Positions 8,367 to 17,842 of a stretch of DNA of 64,000 nt are shown piece by piece. Each line of letters starts with the position of its first letter. The stretch's first letter is position 1. The stretch comes from Ruegeria sp. 6PALISEP08 (lineage in GTDB: Bacteria; Pseudomonadota; Alphaproteobacteria; Rhodobacterales; Rhodobacteraceae). Both the position numbers and the translations under genes were made by a program. The notes below the pieces were generated by a model. The model was not told the DNA's origin, did not search any database, and saw only the letters and a list, made by a program, of their open reading frames with translations. The stretch spans positions 248,001 to 312,000 of the forward strand of contig NZ_LGXZ01000005.1 of the NCBI RefSeq assembly GCF_001238295.1, given 5' to 3'.

Positions 8367-9400
8367 TTCGACGTCCTGTTGGGGACAGGGCCGGTCGAGC
8401 GGCCGACCACCAGTTCGGCCTCCAGCAGTCTGGTGTTGGTCGGAGCAGACGGGGATTTGATCCGTTCAATCAGCATCTCAGCCGCCATTTCCCCCGCTTG
8501 CCGGACGGAAGAGCGTGTTGCGGTGAAAATTGGAACGTCTTGCCCGTTCTTCAGATAAGACAAGTCGTCATCATGGGCGATAACAGAAACATCCTGCCCC
8601 ATCTTCAACCCCGCTTCATCCAGCGCACGCCTGACCCCAATGGCGGATATCATGGAAGATGCCAGAATGGCTGTCGGCGGATCATCAAGTTGCAACATGC
8701 CATGCGTTTCCCGATGTCCGAAAACCTCGGTCATCTCGGCGCTACGCATCAGGTCGGGATCAGCGGCTATTCCAGCTTGCTCTAGCGCCTCCAGATACCC
8801 CGCGCGTCTACGCTGTGCAAAATCCATCTCCTCCAACCCGTTGATAAGGGCAATCCTTCGATGTCCAAGATCAATCAAAAACCGCGTCGCCCTCAAAAAC
8901 GAGCTTTTGTTGTTTACATCTATCCAGTCATAAGGCGTATCCGTGCCCGTTGAACGCCCATGCACAATGAACGGCACGCTCATACGTTTAAGAACTGCAA
9001 TCCGAGCTTCGTTCACTTTAGGACCCTGCAGCACGACGCCATCAACGGCCCCACGCTGAAAAAGGCTGCGATACGCATCCTCGATCGAGGTGTCATCAGC
9101 GTTGGTGAACATCATGTCGTACCCGTATTCGGCATATTTCTTTGCGGCTCCGGCGACAAAGTCTCCAAAGATGGGGTTAACCATTTCATGCTGCGAAGAA
9201 CTGGGAATCACGTGTCCGATCACCATGGACCGACCAGTCGCCAGCCCCTTGGCCCTGCTGTTGGGTCTGTACCCATATTTTTGCGCGGCAGCTTGCACAC
9301 GCACGCGCGTTCCTTCGCTGACCTCGGGAAAGCCGTTCAGCGCACGGCTCACCGTTGTTTGCGAAAGACCTAAGATTTCCGAGAGCTGCTTTAGGTTCAT
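8363..9400 (-). CDS. aglR: LacI-family transcriptional regulator of alpha-glucoside genes (AglR-like)
   Basis: 345 residues. The N-terminal LacI helix-turn-helix reads MNLKQLSEILGLSQTTVSRA, followed by the hinge and a periplasmic-binding-protein-like sensor domain. The ATG at 9400 is chosen because it begins exactly at this domain; 100 more codons are open upstream but contain no domain. It is divergent from aglE, as in rhizobial agl loci, and heads its own operon with the GH1-glucokinase, fructokinase and isomerase genes. Palindromic sites CAAAGCGCTTTG (9565) and CAAAGCGCCTTC (9410) flank the intergenic promoter and are probable operators. The symbol follows synteny. Confidence 0.85.
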   Translation of the reverse strand: MNLKQLSEILGLSQTTVSRALNGFPEVSEGTRVRVQAAAQKYGYRPNSRAKGLATGRSMVIGHVIPSSSQHEMVNPIFGDFVAGAAKKYAEYGYDMMFTNADDTSIEDAYRSLFQRGAVDGVVLQGPKVNEARIAVLKRMSVPFIVHGRSTGTDTPYDWIDVNNKSSFLRATRFLIDLGHRRIALINGLEEMDFAQRRRAGYLEALEQAGIAADPDLMRSAEMTEVFGHRETHGMLQLDDPPTAILASSMISAIGVRRALDEAGLKMGQDVSVIAHDDDLSYLKNGQDVPIFTATRSSVRQAGEMAAEMLIERIKSPSAPTNTRLLEAELVVGRSTGPVPNRTSK

Positions 9401-9409
9401 TGTGGTATT

Positions 9410-9421
9410 CAAAGCGCCTTC
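9410..9421. promoter_or_regulatory. Candidate auxiliary LacI-type operator
   Basis: CAAAGCGCCTTC lies 9 bases upstream of the aglR start codon and matches 10 of 12 positions of the perfect palindrome at 9565. It suggests autoregulation of aglR and possible looping between the two sites. Confidence 0.45.
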
Positions 9422-9525
9422 AATTGCGTACTCACACTTGTTGTGTGGGCAATTTAGGTGCCCGTCAACTTGTTTTGCTGCGATGGCAATATTTATTAAT
9501 ACTGCTGGGTCGAGAAAGCAAATTA

Positions 9526-9554
9526 TTGACAGAGTGAAATTGTTAGCGGATAAC
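9526..9554 (+). promoter_or_regulatory. Sigma-70 type promoter for aglE, with lac-operator-like core
   Basis: TTGACA at 9526-9531 is a perfect -35 hexamer; 17 bases later GATAAC at 9549-9554 matches 4 of 6 positions of the -10 consensus. The segment 9538-9554, AATTGTTAGCGGATAAC, matches the left part of the E. coli lac operator at 16 of 17 positions. The palindrome at 9565-9576 lies at the expected start of transcription. Confidence 0.6.
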
Positions 9555-9564
9555 TCATCATATC

Positions 9565-9576
9565 CAAAGCGCTTTG
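9565..9576. promoter_or_regulatory. LacI-type operator upstream of aglE
   Basis: CAAAGCGCTTTG is a perfect 12-base palindrome with the central CG typical of LacI-family operators. It lies just after the predicted -10 element and 43 bases before the aglE start, where bound AglR would block transcription. Confidence 0.65.
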
Positions 9577-9619
9577 AAACTGAGTCCGCGAGCGCGTGAA
9601 AACTTGGGAGGAGAATTAG

Positions 9620-10978
9620 ATGAAACACTCGCTTTACGCAGGTGCGGCGATGTTTGCCCTGATGGCTGGGTCTGTTCAGGCTGAGGGTGAATTGATCCAC
9701 GCCGTAGGGGAGGGCAGTTTTGATTGGGAAGGGTTTCAGGCCTTTGCCGATGCGACGGACCTATCCGGTGAAAGTCTAACGATTTTCGGCCCTTGGTTGG
9801 CGGGTGAAGGGAAATCCTTTGAGAACCTCGTTGCGTATTTTGACAAAGCAACCGGCGCAAGTTCCAGCTATGTGGGCTCAGACTCGCTGGAACAGCAAAT
9901 CCTTATCGATGCTGCGGCAGGTTCGGCACCAAACCTAACGGTGTTCCCGCAACCCGGTCTTGCGGCAAATCTTGCAAAGCAAGGTTATCTGACACCGTTG
10001 GCAGAAGGGTCGGCGGACTGGATCAAAGACAACTTTGCTGCGGGTCAGTCCTGGGTTGACTTGGGGACATTCGAAAACGCCGAAGGAACAGACGGTTTCT
10101 ATGGCTTCTTCTTCAACGTGAACGTGAAATCCTTGGTCTGGTACATACCAGAGAACTTTGAAGATTTCGGATACGAAGTACCGCAGACCATGGAAGAGTT
10201 CAAAGCTCTGATGGATCAGATGGTCGAAGATGGCGAAACCCCGCTCTGCGTTGGCCTGGCCTCGGGTGGCGCAACCGGATGGCCTGCAACCGACTGGGTT
10301 GAAGACCTGATGCTGCGCACCCAACCCCCGGAAGTTTATGACCAATGGGTATCGAACGAGATGAAGTTCGATGATCCAAAGGTGATCGCTGCAATCGAAG
10401 AATATGGCAGCTTTACTCGCAATGACGATTATGTCGTAGGCAACGCAAATGATACTGCCGCGATCGACTTCCGCGACAGCCCTAAAGGCCTGTTCGACAG
10501 CCCGCCAGCCTGCATGATGCACCGCCAGGCCTCGTTTATCCCTGCGTATTTCCCTGAGGGAACCGAACTGGGTGCAGACGCGGATTTCTTCTATTTCCCG
10601 GCTTATGCCGAAAAGGATCTGGGAACACCGGTACTGGGGGCGGGGACGCTGTTCACCGTCACCAACCCGAACCCTGCGTCCGAAGCGTTCATGGAGTTCC
10701 TCAAGACGCCCTTCGCGCATGAGATCATGATGGCGCAAGACGGCTTCCTGACACCTCACCTGGGTGCGAACCCCGAAAACTATTCAAATGACACCCAGCG
10801 CGGGCAGGGCGAAATCCTGACCAATGCAACGACATTCCGCTTTGACGGCTCTGACCTGATGCCCGGCACGGTCGGGGCGGGCACCTTCTGGACCGGGATG
10901 GTCGATTACTCGTCGGGTGCGAAAGATGCAGCCACCGTGGCCAGCGAAATCCAGTCGTCCTGGGATGCAGCCAAGTGA
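9620..10978 (+). CDS. aglE: Alpha-glucoside ABC transporter substrate-binding protein AglE
   Basis: 452 residues with a signal peptide ending near SVQAEG and a family-1 extracellular solute-binding fold. It captures alpha-glucosides such as sucrose, maltose or trehalose in the periplasm. The strong ribosome site GGGAGGAG precedes the ATG. It is the first gene of aglE-aglF-aglG-aglA-aglK, whose order matches characterised rhizobial agl operons. A stable hairpin follows in the gap before aglF, which would let the binding protein be made in excess over the permeases. Confidence 0.9.
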   Translation: MKHSLYAGAAMFALMAGSVQAEGELIHAVGEGSFDWEGFQAFADATDLSGESLTIFGPWLAGEGKSFENLVAYFDKATGASSSYVGSDSLEQQILIDAAAGSAPNLTVFPQPGLAANLAKQGYLTPLAEGSADWIKDNFAAGQSWVDLGTFENAEGTDGFYGFFFNVNVKSLVWYIPENFEDFGYEVPQTMEEFKALMDQMVEDGETPLCVGLASGGATGWPATDWVEDLMLRTQPPEVYDQWVSNEMKFDDPKVIAAIEEYGSFTRNDDYVVGNANDTAAIDFRDSPKGLFDSPPACMMHRQASFIPAYFPEGTELGADADFFYFPAYAEKDLGTPVLGAGTLFTVTNPNPASEAFMEFLKTPFAHEIMMAQDGFLTPHLGANPENYSNDTQRGQGEILTNATTFRFDGSDLMPGTVGAGTFWTGMVDYSSGAKDAATVASEIQSSWDAAK

Positions 10979-10987
10979 TCAACGCCT

Positions 10988-11009
10988 GGGGCGGTCTTAG
11001 GATCGCCCC
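10988..11009 (+). repeat. Intercistronic hairpin aglE-aglF
   Basis: GGGGCG (10988-10993) pairs with CGCCCC (11004-11009), extended inward to a TTAG loop. There is no T tract, so it is more likely an mRNA 3'-end stabiliser or partial attenuator than a full terminator. Confidence 0.55.
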
Positions 11010-11033
11010 GCTTGCCAAACGGATGAGCGCCCC

Positions 11034-12041
11034 ATGACACCGGCACTTCAAGGCCTGCTGACGATCGCCATCGGCGTGTCGGGTTGCGTGGGCTATTTCT
11101 ATCTCTCCAATCAGTTTCTGGACACAGTCCTGTTCCCACCGCGTGGGCCAAACGCGGGCCGCAACATTAACCGGGCCAACATGATCCGCCCATGGTTGTT
11201 CCTGTTCCCGGCGCTTGCTGCGCTGGGGCTGTATCTGGCCTATCCAGTGGTTGAAACACTGCGCCTATCACTCACGGAGCGCGTGCCTGGCGGCGGATAC
11301 AAATGGGTCGGCTTGGACAATTATTCTCAAATGGTGGCAGAGCCAAAGTTTTGGGAAGCCATGCGCAACAACATGTTCTGGCTAATCGTTGTGCCCGCCA
11401 TGTCCACGGGTTTTGGTCTGCTTGTGGCGCAACTGACAGATCGCATCCGTTGGGGCAATTTCGCCAAGTCTCTGATCTTCATGCCGATGGCGATATCTTT
11501 CGTTGGTGCCTCGGTGATCTGGAAACTGGTCTATGATGCGCGCCCCGCAGAACAGGACCAGATCGGGATCCTGAACGCGCTCTATATCTTCTTCGGAGGG
11601 GCCGAGCCGCAAACATGGCTGACGGTCCCGTTCTGGAACAGCTTTTTCCTGATGATCGTTTTGGTCTGGATTCAGACCGGTTTTGCGATGGTCATCCTTT
11701 CTGCAGCATTGCGAGGCATTCCCGAAGAAACCATCGAAGCCGCTATTCTGGACGGCGCAAATCCGTTTCAGATTTTCTTCAAGATCAAAGTACCTCAGAT
11801 CAAGACAACAATCCTTGTTGTTTGGACGACGATCACAATCACCGTGCTCAAGGTCTTCGACATCGTCTTTGCCATGACCAATGGCCAGTGGGAGACGCAG
11901 GTGCTGGCCAACTACATGTACGACAAGCTCTTCCGGGCCAACGACTGGGGCGTCGGGTCAGCCTCGGCCATGGTGATCATGCTGCTGGTTGCTCCGATTC
12001 TTGTCTGGAACGTGCGCAACGCGCGCAAGGAAATGGAGTAG
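11034..12041 (+). CDS. aglF: Alpha-glucoside ABC transporter permease AglF
   Basis: 335-residue MalF-type inner-membrane permease. It has about seven membrane segments, the first of them (residues 8-30) preceding the usual six, and the EAA loop PEETIEAAILDGANPFQIFF that docks on the ATPase. The family shows this extra N-terminal segment, so the start at 11034 is kept although its ribosome site is weak; an in-frame ATG at 11181 is the alternative. It forms the translocation pore with AglG, whose gene starts four bases after the stop. Confidence 0.9.
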   Translation: MTPALQGLLTIAIGVSGCVGYFYLSNQFLDTVLFPPRGPNAGRNINRANMIRPWLFLFPALAALGLYLAYPVVETLRLSLTERVPGGGYKWVGLDNYSQMVAEPKFWEAMRNNMFWLIVVPAMSTGFGLLVAQLTDRIRWGNFAKSLIFMPMAISFVGASVIWKLVYDARPAEQDQIGILNALYIFFGGAEPQTWLTVPFWNSFFLMIVLVWIQTGFAMVILSAALRGIPEETIEAAILDGANPFQIFFKIKVPQIKTTILVVWTTITITVLKVFDIVFAMTNGQWETQVLANYMYDKLFRANDWGVGSASAMVIMLLVAPILVWNVRNARKEME

Positions 12042-12044
12042 GCC

Positions 12045-13193
12045 ATGAGCGATATTGCAGGAACCAAACCGGCGCTCAGATGGGTTGTACACCTTTCGGT
12101 CATCTTTCTTGTCGTGCTTTGGGTCATTCCAACCTTGGGTCTGCTGGTATCATCCTTTCGAACCGCAGATCAGATTTCATCCAGCGGATGGTGGAGATCG
12201 CTGTTTCCGTCCGAGCAAAACCTGACGCTTCGCAGCGCTGAGCCTGAAACACAGGTGCTTGAAAACGGAGTTTATGTGATTGAGGGCGCGCTGTTCAGCG
12301 CGGACGAGCAAGCCACCATTTCCAGATGGGGTATCAGCTCGCGTGATGTGGATGCCTTTGAACCCGGTGAAACGACCGAACTGCGGAGGGGCGGCACGAT
12401 CACCGTGGATGCGGTCGGCAATTACCGGATGGAAAACACCGAAGAGTTCACCGGAAACCGCGGCGCGCGCATCTTTGTGACAGCCGAGTTGCCACCCGAG
12501 TTCACCTTGGGCAATTACCAGAAAGTTCTTCTGGATCAGAGCAGTACGGACAGCATGGCCAAGGCCTTTTTCAACACGCTAACTGTGACCATCCCGGCGA
12601 CGATCATCCCCATTCTGGTGGCCGCGTTTGCGGCCTATGCGCTGGCGTGGATGGATTTTCCCGGTCGGGCGTTGTTGATCGCGGCTGTTGTCGGCCTCTT
12701 GGTGGTTCCACTGCAACTAGCCTTGATTCCCTTGCTGAAGTTTCACCTGAACATCGGGATCGGCAAAGGCTATCTGGGCGTCTGGCTGGCACATACCGGT
12801 TTCGGGATGCCCTTGGCGATTTACCTGCTCCGCAACTACATGGCCGGATTGCCGCGTGATCTGATCGAGAACGCGCGCGTGGACGGCGCCACCGAGTTCC
12901 AGATTTTCACCAAGCTGATCCTGCCACTCAGCTTCCCGGCGCTGGCGTCATTCGCGATCTTCCAGTTTCTTTGGACATGGAACGACCTTCTGGTTGCCAA
13001 GGTTTTCCTGATCGACGCGACAGGCCAGACAACCGTGATGACCAACCGCATCGTCGAGCTTTTGGGTACGCGTGGCGGTAACTGGGAAATCCTTGCGACC
13101 GCTGCCTTTGTCTCGATCTTTGTGCCGCTGGTCGTTTTTTTCGCAATGCAAAAATATCTGGTCCGGGGCCTTCTGGCCGGATCAGTCAAATAG
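12045..13193 (+). CDS. aglG: Alpha-glucoside ABC transporter permease AglG
   Basis: 382-residue MalG-type permease. After the first membrane segment (about residues 18-38) comes a periplasmic insertion of some 130 residues, as in AglG proteins, which makes it longer than the usual 280-residue MalG relatives. The remaining five segments and the EAA loop PRDLIENARVDGATEFQIF follow. It partners AglF and the AglK ATPase. Short spacing on both sides indicates co-translation within the agl operon. Confidence 0.9.
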   Translation: MSDIAGTKPALRWVVHLSVIFLVVLWVIPTLGLLVSSFRTADQISSSGWWRSLFPSEQNLTLRSAEPETQVLENGVYVIEGALFSADEQATISRWGISSRDVDAFEPGETTELRRGGTITVDAVGNYRMENTEEFTGNRGARIFVTAELPPEFTLGNYQKVLLDQSSTDSMAKAFFNTLTVTIPATIIPILVAAFAAYALAWMDFPGRALLIAAVVGLLVVPLQLALIPLLKFHLNIGIGKGYLGVWLAHTGFGMPLAIYLLRNYMAGLPRDLIENARVDGATEFQIFTKLILPLSFPALASFAIFQFLWTWNDLLVAKVFLIDATGQTTVMTNRIVELLGTRGGNWEILATAAFVSIFVPLVVFFAMQKYLVRGLLAGSVK

Positions 13194-13202
13194 AGGCGCC
13201 TA

Positions 13203-14858
13203 ATGAACGTGCACAACAACCTTGAACGCAGCAAAGCAACGAAACTGTCTTCGGATTGGTGGCATGGAGGGGTGATCTATCAGATCTACCCGCGCAGCTT
13301 TCAGGACAGCAACGGCGACGGAATTGGCGATCTGAAGGGCATCAGCGCGCGATTGGACTATATCGCGTCTCTGGGCGTCGATGCGATCTGGATCTCACCG
13401 TTTTTCAAATCCCCAATGAAGGATTTCGGCTACGACGTCAGCGATTATCGCGATGTCGATCCCATGTTTGGGTCGCTCGAGGACTTCAAAGAGCTTCTGG
13501 ATCAGGCCCATGCCAAAGGATTGAAGATCATGATCGATCTGGTTCTGTCGCACACGTCAGACCAGCATCCGTGGTTCAGCGAAAGCCGCAGCAGCCGTGA
13601 AAACCCGAAATCCGACTGGTATGTCTGGGCAGATCCTAAGTCGGACGGAACACCGCCAAACAACTGGCTTTCGATCTTTGGCGGCTCGGCGTGGCAATGG
13701 GATGCCCGGCGCCTGCAATACTATCTGCATAACTTCCTGACATCGCAGCCGGATCTGAATTTCCATTGCCCGGATGTTCAGGATGCGTTGCTGGACGTGG
13801 CGCGGTTCTGGTTGGATCTGGGTGTAGATGGCTTTCGGCTGGATACCATCAACTTTTACTTCCACGACAAAGAACTGCGCGACAACCCGGCCTTGCCGAT
13901 GGATCAGCGGAATGCCTCGATCGCACCTGCGGTCAACCCCTACAACCATCAGGACCACCTGTTCTCGAAAAGCCAGCCCGAGAATATCCCATTCCTTGAA
14001 CGCCTGCGGGCGCTGACGGACGAATACGAAGGTCGTGCTTGTCTGGGAGAGGTCGGCGATGCGCAGCGTGGGCTCGAGATCATGGGTGAATACACCTCGG
14101 GCGATAAGCGGATGCATATGTGCTATGCGTTCGAGTTCCTCGAGAAACGTGCGCTGACAGCCAGTTACACAAAGCATGTCTTTGACCAGTTACAGACCAA
14201 GGCGGGTGATGCATGGCCCTGTTGGGCGTTTTCGAACCACGATGTGCAACGCCACGCCTCTCGCTGGAATTTGGATGATGCGGCGACCCGACAGCACGCG
14301 GTTCTGATGATGTGCCTGCGCGGCTCTGCCTGTTTGTATCAGGGTGAAGAACTGGGCCTGCGCGAAGCAGAAGTGCCGTTTGAGAAGCTGCAAGACCCCT
14401 ATGGCATCGAGTTCTGGCCCGAGTTCAAAGGCCGCGACGGTTGCCGCACACCGATGGTTTGGGCAGTTCAGGATGAACAATCGGGGTTCAGCACCGCAGA
14501 ACCTTGGCTACCGGTCAGCGCCCAGCAGGCCGAACATGCAGTAGACCGGGCCGAGGCGGACCCGCAATCGATGCTGAACCACTATCGCCGCGCCATCGCG
14601 CTGCGTCATGCACACCCGGCTTTATCATCAGGTCGTCTGTCCGAAATGAATGAAATGGGCCCGGTTTTGACTTTCCTGCGTGAAGACAGTTCCGAGGAAA
14701 TTTTCTGTGCGTTCAACCTCGGTTCAGACACCACCGAAGTGACGGTACCAGACGGCAGTTGGCAGACCATTGGTCAGGAACTGGGTGGCATTGAAGGTGG
14801 ACATACAATCACTCTGACGGCTTCGCAGTTCTGCCTGATGATTCGGAAAAAGGGGTAA
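13203..14858 (+). CDS. aglA: GH13 alpha-glucosidase AglA
   Basis: 551-residue cytoplasmic alpha-amylase-family enzyme. The start WWHGGVIYQIYPRSFQDSNG is typical of oligo-1,6-glucosidase and alpha-glucosidase types. The catalytic triad is visible: nucleophile D214 in GFRLD, acid/base E283 in LGEVGD, and D347 in FSNHD. It would split imported alpha-glucosides into glucose and, for sucrose, fructose. Glucose can then go to the glucokinase half of the divergent fusion protein and fructose to the PfkB kinase. No signal peptide is present. It sits between the permease and ATPase genes, as in other agl operons. Confidence 0.92.
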   Translation: MNVHNNLERSKATKLSSDWWHGGVIYQIYPRSFQDSNGDGIGDLKGISARLDYIASLGVDAIWISPFFKSPMKDFGYDVSDYRDVDPMFGSLEDFKELLDQAHAKGLKIMIDLVLSHTSDQHPWFSESRSSRENPKSDWYVWADPKSDGTPPNNWLSIFGGSAWQWDARRLQYYLHNFLTSQPDLNFHCPDVQDALLDVARFWLDLGVDGFRLDTINFYFHDKELRDNPALPMDQRNASIAPAVNPYNHQDHLFSKSQPENIPFLERLRALTDEYEGRACLGEVGDAQRGLEIMGEYTSGDKRMHMCYAFEFLEKRALTASYTKHVFDQLQTKAGDAWPCWAFSNHDVQRHASRWNLDDAATRQHAVLMMCLRGSACLYQGEELGLREAEVPFEKLQDPYGIEFWPEFKGRDGCRTPMVWAVQDEQSGFSTAEPWLPVSAQQAEHAVDRAEADPQSMLNHYRRAIALRHAHPALSSGRLSEMNEMGPVLTFLREDSSEEIFCAFNLGSDTTEVTVPDGSWQTIGQELGGIEGGHTITLTASQFCLMIRKKG

Positions 14859-14861
14859 GGC

Positions 14862-15944
14862 ATGTCTGAACTCAACCTAACAGATGTCGCGAAATCCTAT
14901 GGTCCTGTTGACGTTCTGAAGAACATCAATCTCGACATTAAACAGGGCGAACTGATCGTTTTTGTCGGTCCTTCCGGATGTGGGAAGTCCACCTTGCTTC
15001 GGATGATCGCAGGGTTGGAGAAGATCACAGGCGGGACGCTGGAGATTGAAGGGCAGGTCATGAACGATGTTCCGCCCGCGCAGCGCGGCATCGCGATGGT
15101 GTTTCAAAGCTACGCCTTGTATCCCCACATGACCGTGCGCGAGAACATGGCCTTTGCCCTGAAAATCGCCAAGATGCCTGCGCGTGAAATAGATGCTGCG
15201 GTAGAGCGAGCCGCCCAGATTCTGCAACTGGAACCCTTTCTCGACCGTTTGCCCAAAGCGTTGTCCGGCGGTCAGCGACAACGCGTTGCCATCGGCCGTG
15301 CAATTGTGCGCGATCCAAAGGTATATCTGTTTGATGAACCTCTGTCGAACCTTGACGCCGCTCTTCGGGTGGCGACACGGATCGAAATCGCGCGCCTGAA
15401 AGAGGCCATGCCGGACAGCACCATGATCTACGTCACCCACGATCAGGTCGAGGCGATGACACTGGCCAGCCGTATCGTAGTCTTGGCCGATAAAGGTATC
15501 GCGCAGGTTGGCTCGCCGCTTGAGTTGTATGAGACGCCCGATAATGAGTTTGTGGCACAATTCATTGGCTCGCCGTCGATGAACCTTCTTCCCGGCACGA
15601 TCACGGGGACGGGGGCAACAACAACTGTGGAGCTTGCCTCGGGCGGCACCGCCATTTCTGCGATCCCGACTGAAGACAGTGATCAGGGTAAGAAGGTCAA
15701 AATCGGGGTTCGCCCCGAAGATTTTGTCATGACAGACGATACCGCGATCCTGACCGGAACGGTCGATTTCACCGAGGCTTTGGGCGAGGTCACACTGTTG
15801 TACTTTGAAAAAACTAAGGACGCTGAAGGTCCGATTGCCAAACTGCCCGGAGTTCAAAAGAACATGCGTGGACAGACAGTTTCCGTGACCGCAGCCCCGG
15901 AAAAAATACACTTGTTCCACAACGGTTTTTCGATGCGAAAGTGA
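14862..15944 (+). CDS. aglK: Alpha-glucoside ABC transporter ATP-binding protein AglK
   Basis: 360-residue MalK/UgpC-type ATPase. Walker A is GPSGCGKST, the Q-loop is in [12 protein letters not shown], the signature is [16 protein letters not shown], Walker B is [11 protein letters not shown] and the switch is YVTHDQ. The C-terminal 120 residues form the TOBE/regulatory domain of this group. It powers AglEFG. A GGGGTAAGG ribosome site precedes the ATG, three bases after the aglA stop. No clear terminator was found before the next operator at 16001. Confidence 0.92.
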   Translation: MSELNLTDVAKSYGPVDVLKNINLDIKQGELIVFVGPSGCGKSTLLRMIAGLEKITGGTLEIEGQVMNDVPPAQRGIAMVFQSYALYPHMTVRENMAFALKIAKMPAREIDAAVERAAQILQLEPFLDRLPKALSGGQRQRVAIGRAIVRDPKVYLFDEPLSNLDAALRVATRIEIARLKEAMPDSTMIYVTHDQVEAMTLASRIVVLADKGIAQVGSPLELYETPDNEFVAQFIGSPSMNLLPGTITGTGATTTVELASGGTAISAIPTEDSDQGKKVKIGVRPEDFVMTDDTAILTGTVDFTEALGEVTLLYFEKTKDAEGPIAKLPGVQKNMRGQTVSVTAAPEKIHLFHNGFSMRK

Positions 15945-16000
15945 GAGTAAGGGGCGTTCAACGCAACGCTTGACAACGCTACAGCTCGTAATCCACCATA

Positions 16001-16016
16001 ATTGAAACGTTTCAAT
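16001..16016. promoter_or_regulatory. LacI-type operator, perfect 16-base palindrome
   Basis: ATTGAAACGTTTCAAT is a perfect palindrome with the central CG of LacI-family sites, 9 bases before the start codon at 16025. A TTGACA lies at 15970-15975 but no convincing -10 hexamer at normal spacing. The regulator is probably the LacI protein encoded second in this operon. Confidence 0.75.
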
Positions 16017-16024
16017 GGTGGGGA

Positions 16025-16774
16025 ATGAGAGTTTCAGCCCAGCTCTATACGGTGCGGCAATGCGGTGATCTGACAGATCAGCTGCGTCTGGTTGCCGCTT
16101 GCGGATTTACAGATATCGAAACCACTGGTCTGCACGAGCTAAGCCCGCAGCAGATGGCGGGCATCATTCAACAATCAGGTCTTAACGTTCAGTCTGCACA
16201 TTTTGACTGGGAAGAGTTCGACACTCGTTTCGATGAGATTGTCGAAGTTCTGAGGCTTCTGGAATGCCAGGTGGCCGTCATGCCTTGGCTGGCGCCCCGG
16301 GCGCGGCCCGACACTGCCCGGGGATGGATGGCAGTGTCGGGCCGGTTGGCCGAATGGGCAGATCGGCTGGGCGAACACGGAAATCGTCTGGCCTATCACA
16401 ATCACGATTTTGATTTGGTGGGTAGCTCTGGTGAAACGCCTTTGGACCAAATACTTGCGCAAAGGAATATCTATTGGCAGCCTGACATCGGCTGGCTGCA
16501 AGCGACCGGCCTGGACCCAGCAGCAGCAATCACCCGCCACGCGGATCGCATCCTGTCGATCCACGCAAAGGACGTAGATCCCAAAGGGGGGACAGGTGAC
16601 GAACGCTGGCGCGATCTGGGGGAGGGCGTCGTAGATTGGGGCGCTACATTGAAGGCCCTCGCGGACAGCAAGTGTGCCGATCTGTTTATCGAACATGACG
16701 AAAGTTCAGATCGCAGGCGCACGTTGAACACGGGGCGGATGTTCCTGACCGAACGCCTGACCGGGGTCACCTGA
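16025..16774 (+). CDS. Sugar phosphate isomerase/epimerase-like TIM-barrel protein
   Basis: 249 residues of the AP-endonuclease-2/xylose-isomerase-like barrel (IolE/Hyi type). Likely metal-binding residues are seen in YHNHDFD, QPDIGWLQATG, SIHAKD and FIEHDES. Members isomerise or epimerise keto-sugars, inosose or hydroxypyruvate, so the substrate cannot be named. A GGTGGGGA ribosome site precedes the ATG directly after the operator palindrome. It is the first gene of the operon and its stop overlaps the start of the LacI gene by one base (TGATG). Confidence 0.78.
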   Translation: MRVSAQLYTVRQCGDLTDQLRLVAACGFTDIETTGLHELSPQQMAGIIQQSGLNVQSAHFDWEEFDTRFDEIVEVLRLLECQVAVMPWLAPRARPDTARGWMAVSGRLAEWADRLGEHGNRLAYHNHDFDLVGSSGETPLDQILAQRNIYWQPDIGWLQATGLDPAAAITRHADRILSIHAKDVDPKGGTGDERWRDLGEGVVDWGATLKALADSKCADLFIEHDESSDRRRTLNTGRMFLTERLTGVT

Positions 16775-17820
16775 TGGCGCGGGCAACGATCAAATCGATT
16801 GCCAGGAAGACGGGATACTCCGTTGGAACGGTCTCGAACGCCTTGCGTGACGCCCCATCAGTGAAACAAGAAACACGAGACGAGATTCACAAGGCTGCAA
16901 CTGCTCTGGGCTATCGTGTGAACCTCGATGGGCTGAAGCTGCGCACCAATAAATCTTATCGGATCGCGGTGCTGGTGAGCGTGTCGGAAGATGCCGCTGA
17001 GGAATGGGAAGGCGTGGAATTCACGCGCATTCTGGCCGGGGTCTCAAAAGCGGTTCAAGGGTCGCGCTATCAGCTTAGTGTTTTCAGCATAAGCGACGGT
17101 GACGCCGCGCTAGAGACCCTACGATCGATTGTCCAAGAGGGGTTGGCCGATGGCGTGATCTTTTCGGGCACCCGTGTGAACGACCCACGTATCGCGTATT
17201 TGCAGGTTGAGGGGTTTCCCTTCGTCACATACGGCATGAGTGACAGCGATCAGCCACACGCCTATGTGGACCTCGATAGTCAGACTGCGGCGTTGGAAGC
17301 AACGGCCCGATTGATCAGACTTGGCCATCGCCGGATCGCGTTGATCAACCCACCAGATGATCTGATCTATGCCCAGCAGCGCCGCCAGGGCTATGCCGAT
17401 GCTCTTTCGGAGGGCGGGCTGAGCTTCGACCCGGCGCTGATTGCCACCGGTCCGACCACCGCAAAAACCGGTCAACTGGCCTTTACCGCGCTTATGCAGT
17501 CACCGAACCCGCCTAGCGCCATCATTTGTGCCAACGAGGCGATGACCCTTGGGGCCTTGTCGGCTGCTGCCAAAACAGGAGTGAAAGTGGGACAGGACGT
17601 GGTGGCCATTTCAAACGACGACCTGAAACTCAGCCAGTATTTCGTGCCTCCGCCCAGCACCTATTACCTGCCAATTGGTGAAACCAGCCGCCTGCTGGGT
17701 GAATTCATGCTGAAAGCACTGGGCGGTGCCGACCCGAAAGAGATTCAAAAGAAGATCAGGGCCACATTGATCGAGCGGCAACCTGACACGCCTGCGTCCG
17801 GTAGGGCGCGAATAACCTAA
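16774..17820 (+). CDS. LacI-family transcriptional regulator
   Basis: 348 residues. The N-terminal helix-turn-helix reads IKSIARKTGYSVGTVSNALR, followed by the sugar-sensing domain. Coupling to the first gene and the perfect palindrome at 16001 suggest it regulates its own operon. It is a different protein from the AglR-like regulator. The inducer may be a galactoside, because a GH42 beta-galactosidase is encoded downstream; this is inferred. Confidence 0.87.
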   Translation: MARATIKSIARKTGYSVGTVSNALRDAPSVKQETRDEIHKAATALGYRVNLDGLKLRTNKSYRIAVLVSVSEDAAEEWEGVEFTRILAGVSKAVQGSRYQLSVFSISDGDAALETLRSIVQEGLADGVIFSGTRVNDPRIAYLQVEGFPFVTYGMSDSDQPHAYVDLDSQTAALEATARLIRLGHRRIALINPPDDLIYAQQRRQGYADALSEGGLSFDPALIATGPTTAKTGQLAFTALMQSPNPPSAIICANEAMTLGALSAAAKTGVKVGQDVVAISNDDLKLSQYFVPPPSTYYLPIGETSRLLGEFMLKALGGADPKEIQKKIRATLIERQPDTPASGRARIT

Positions 17821-17842
17821 ACCAACAGAGGAGAAACCAAGT

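Noticed and set aside
15970-16002. Complete sigma-70 promoter for the operon at 16025
   Set aside because: TTGACA is present, but the nearest -10-like hexamer (CATAAT at 15997) is 21 bases away, beyond normal spacing; only the operator is reported.
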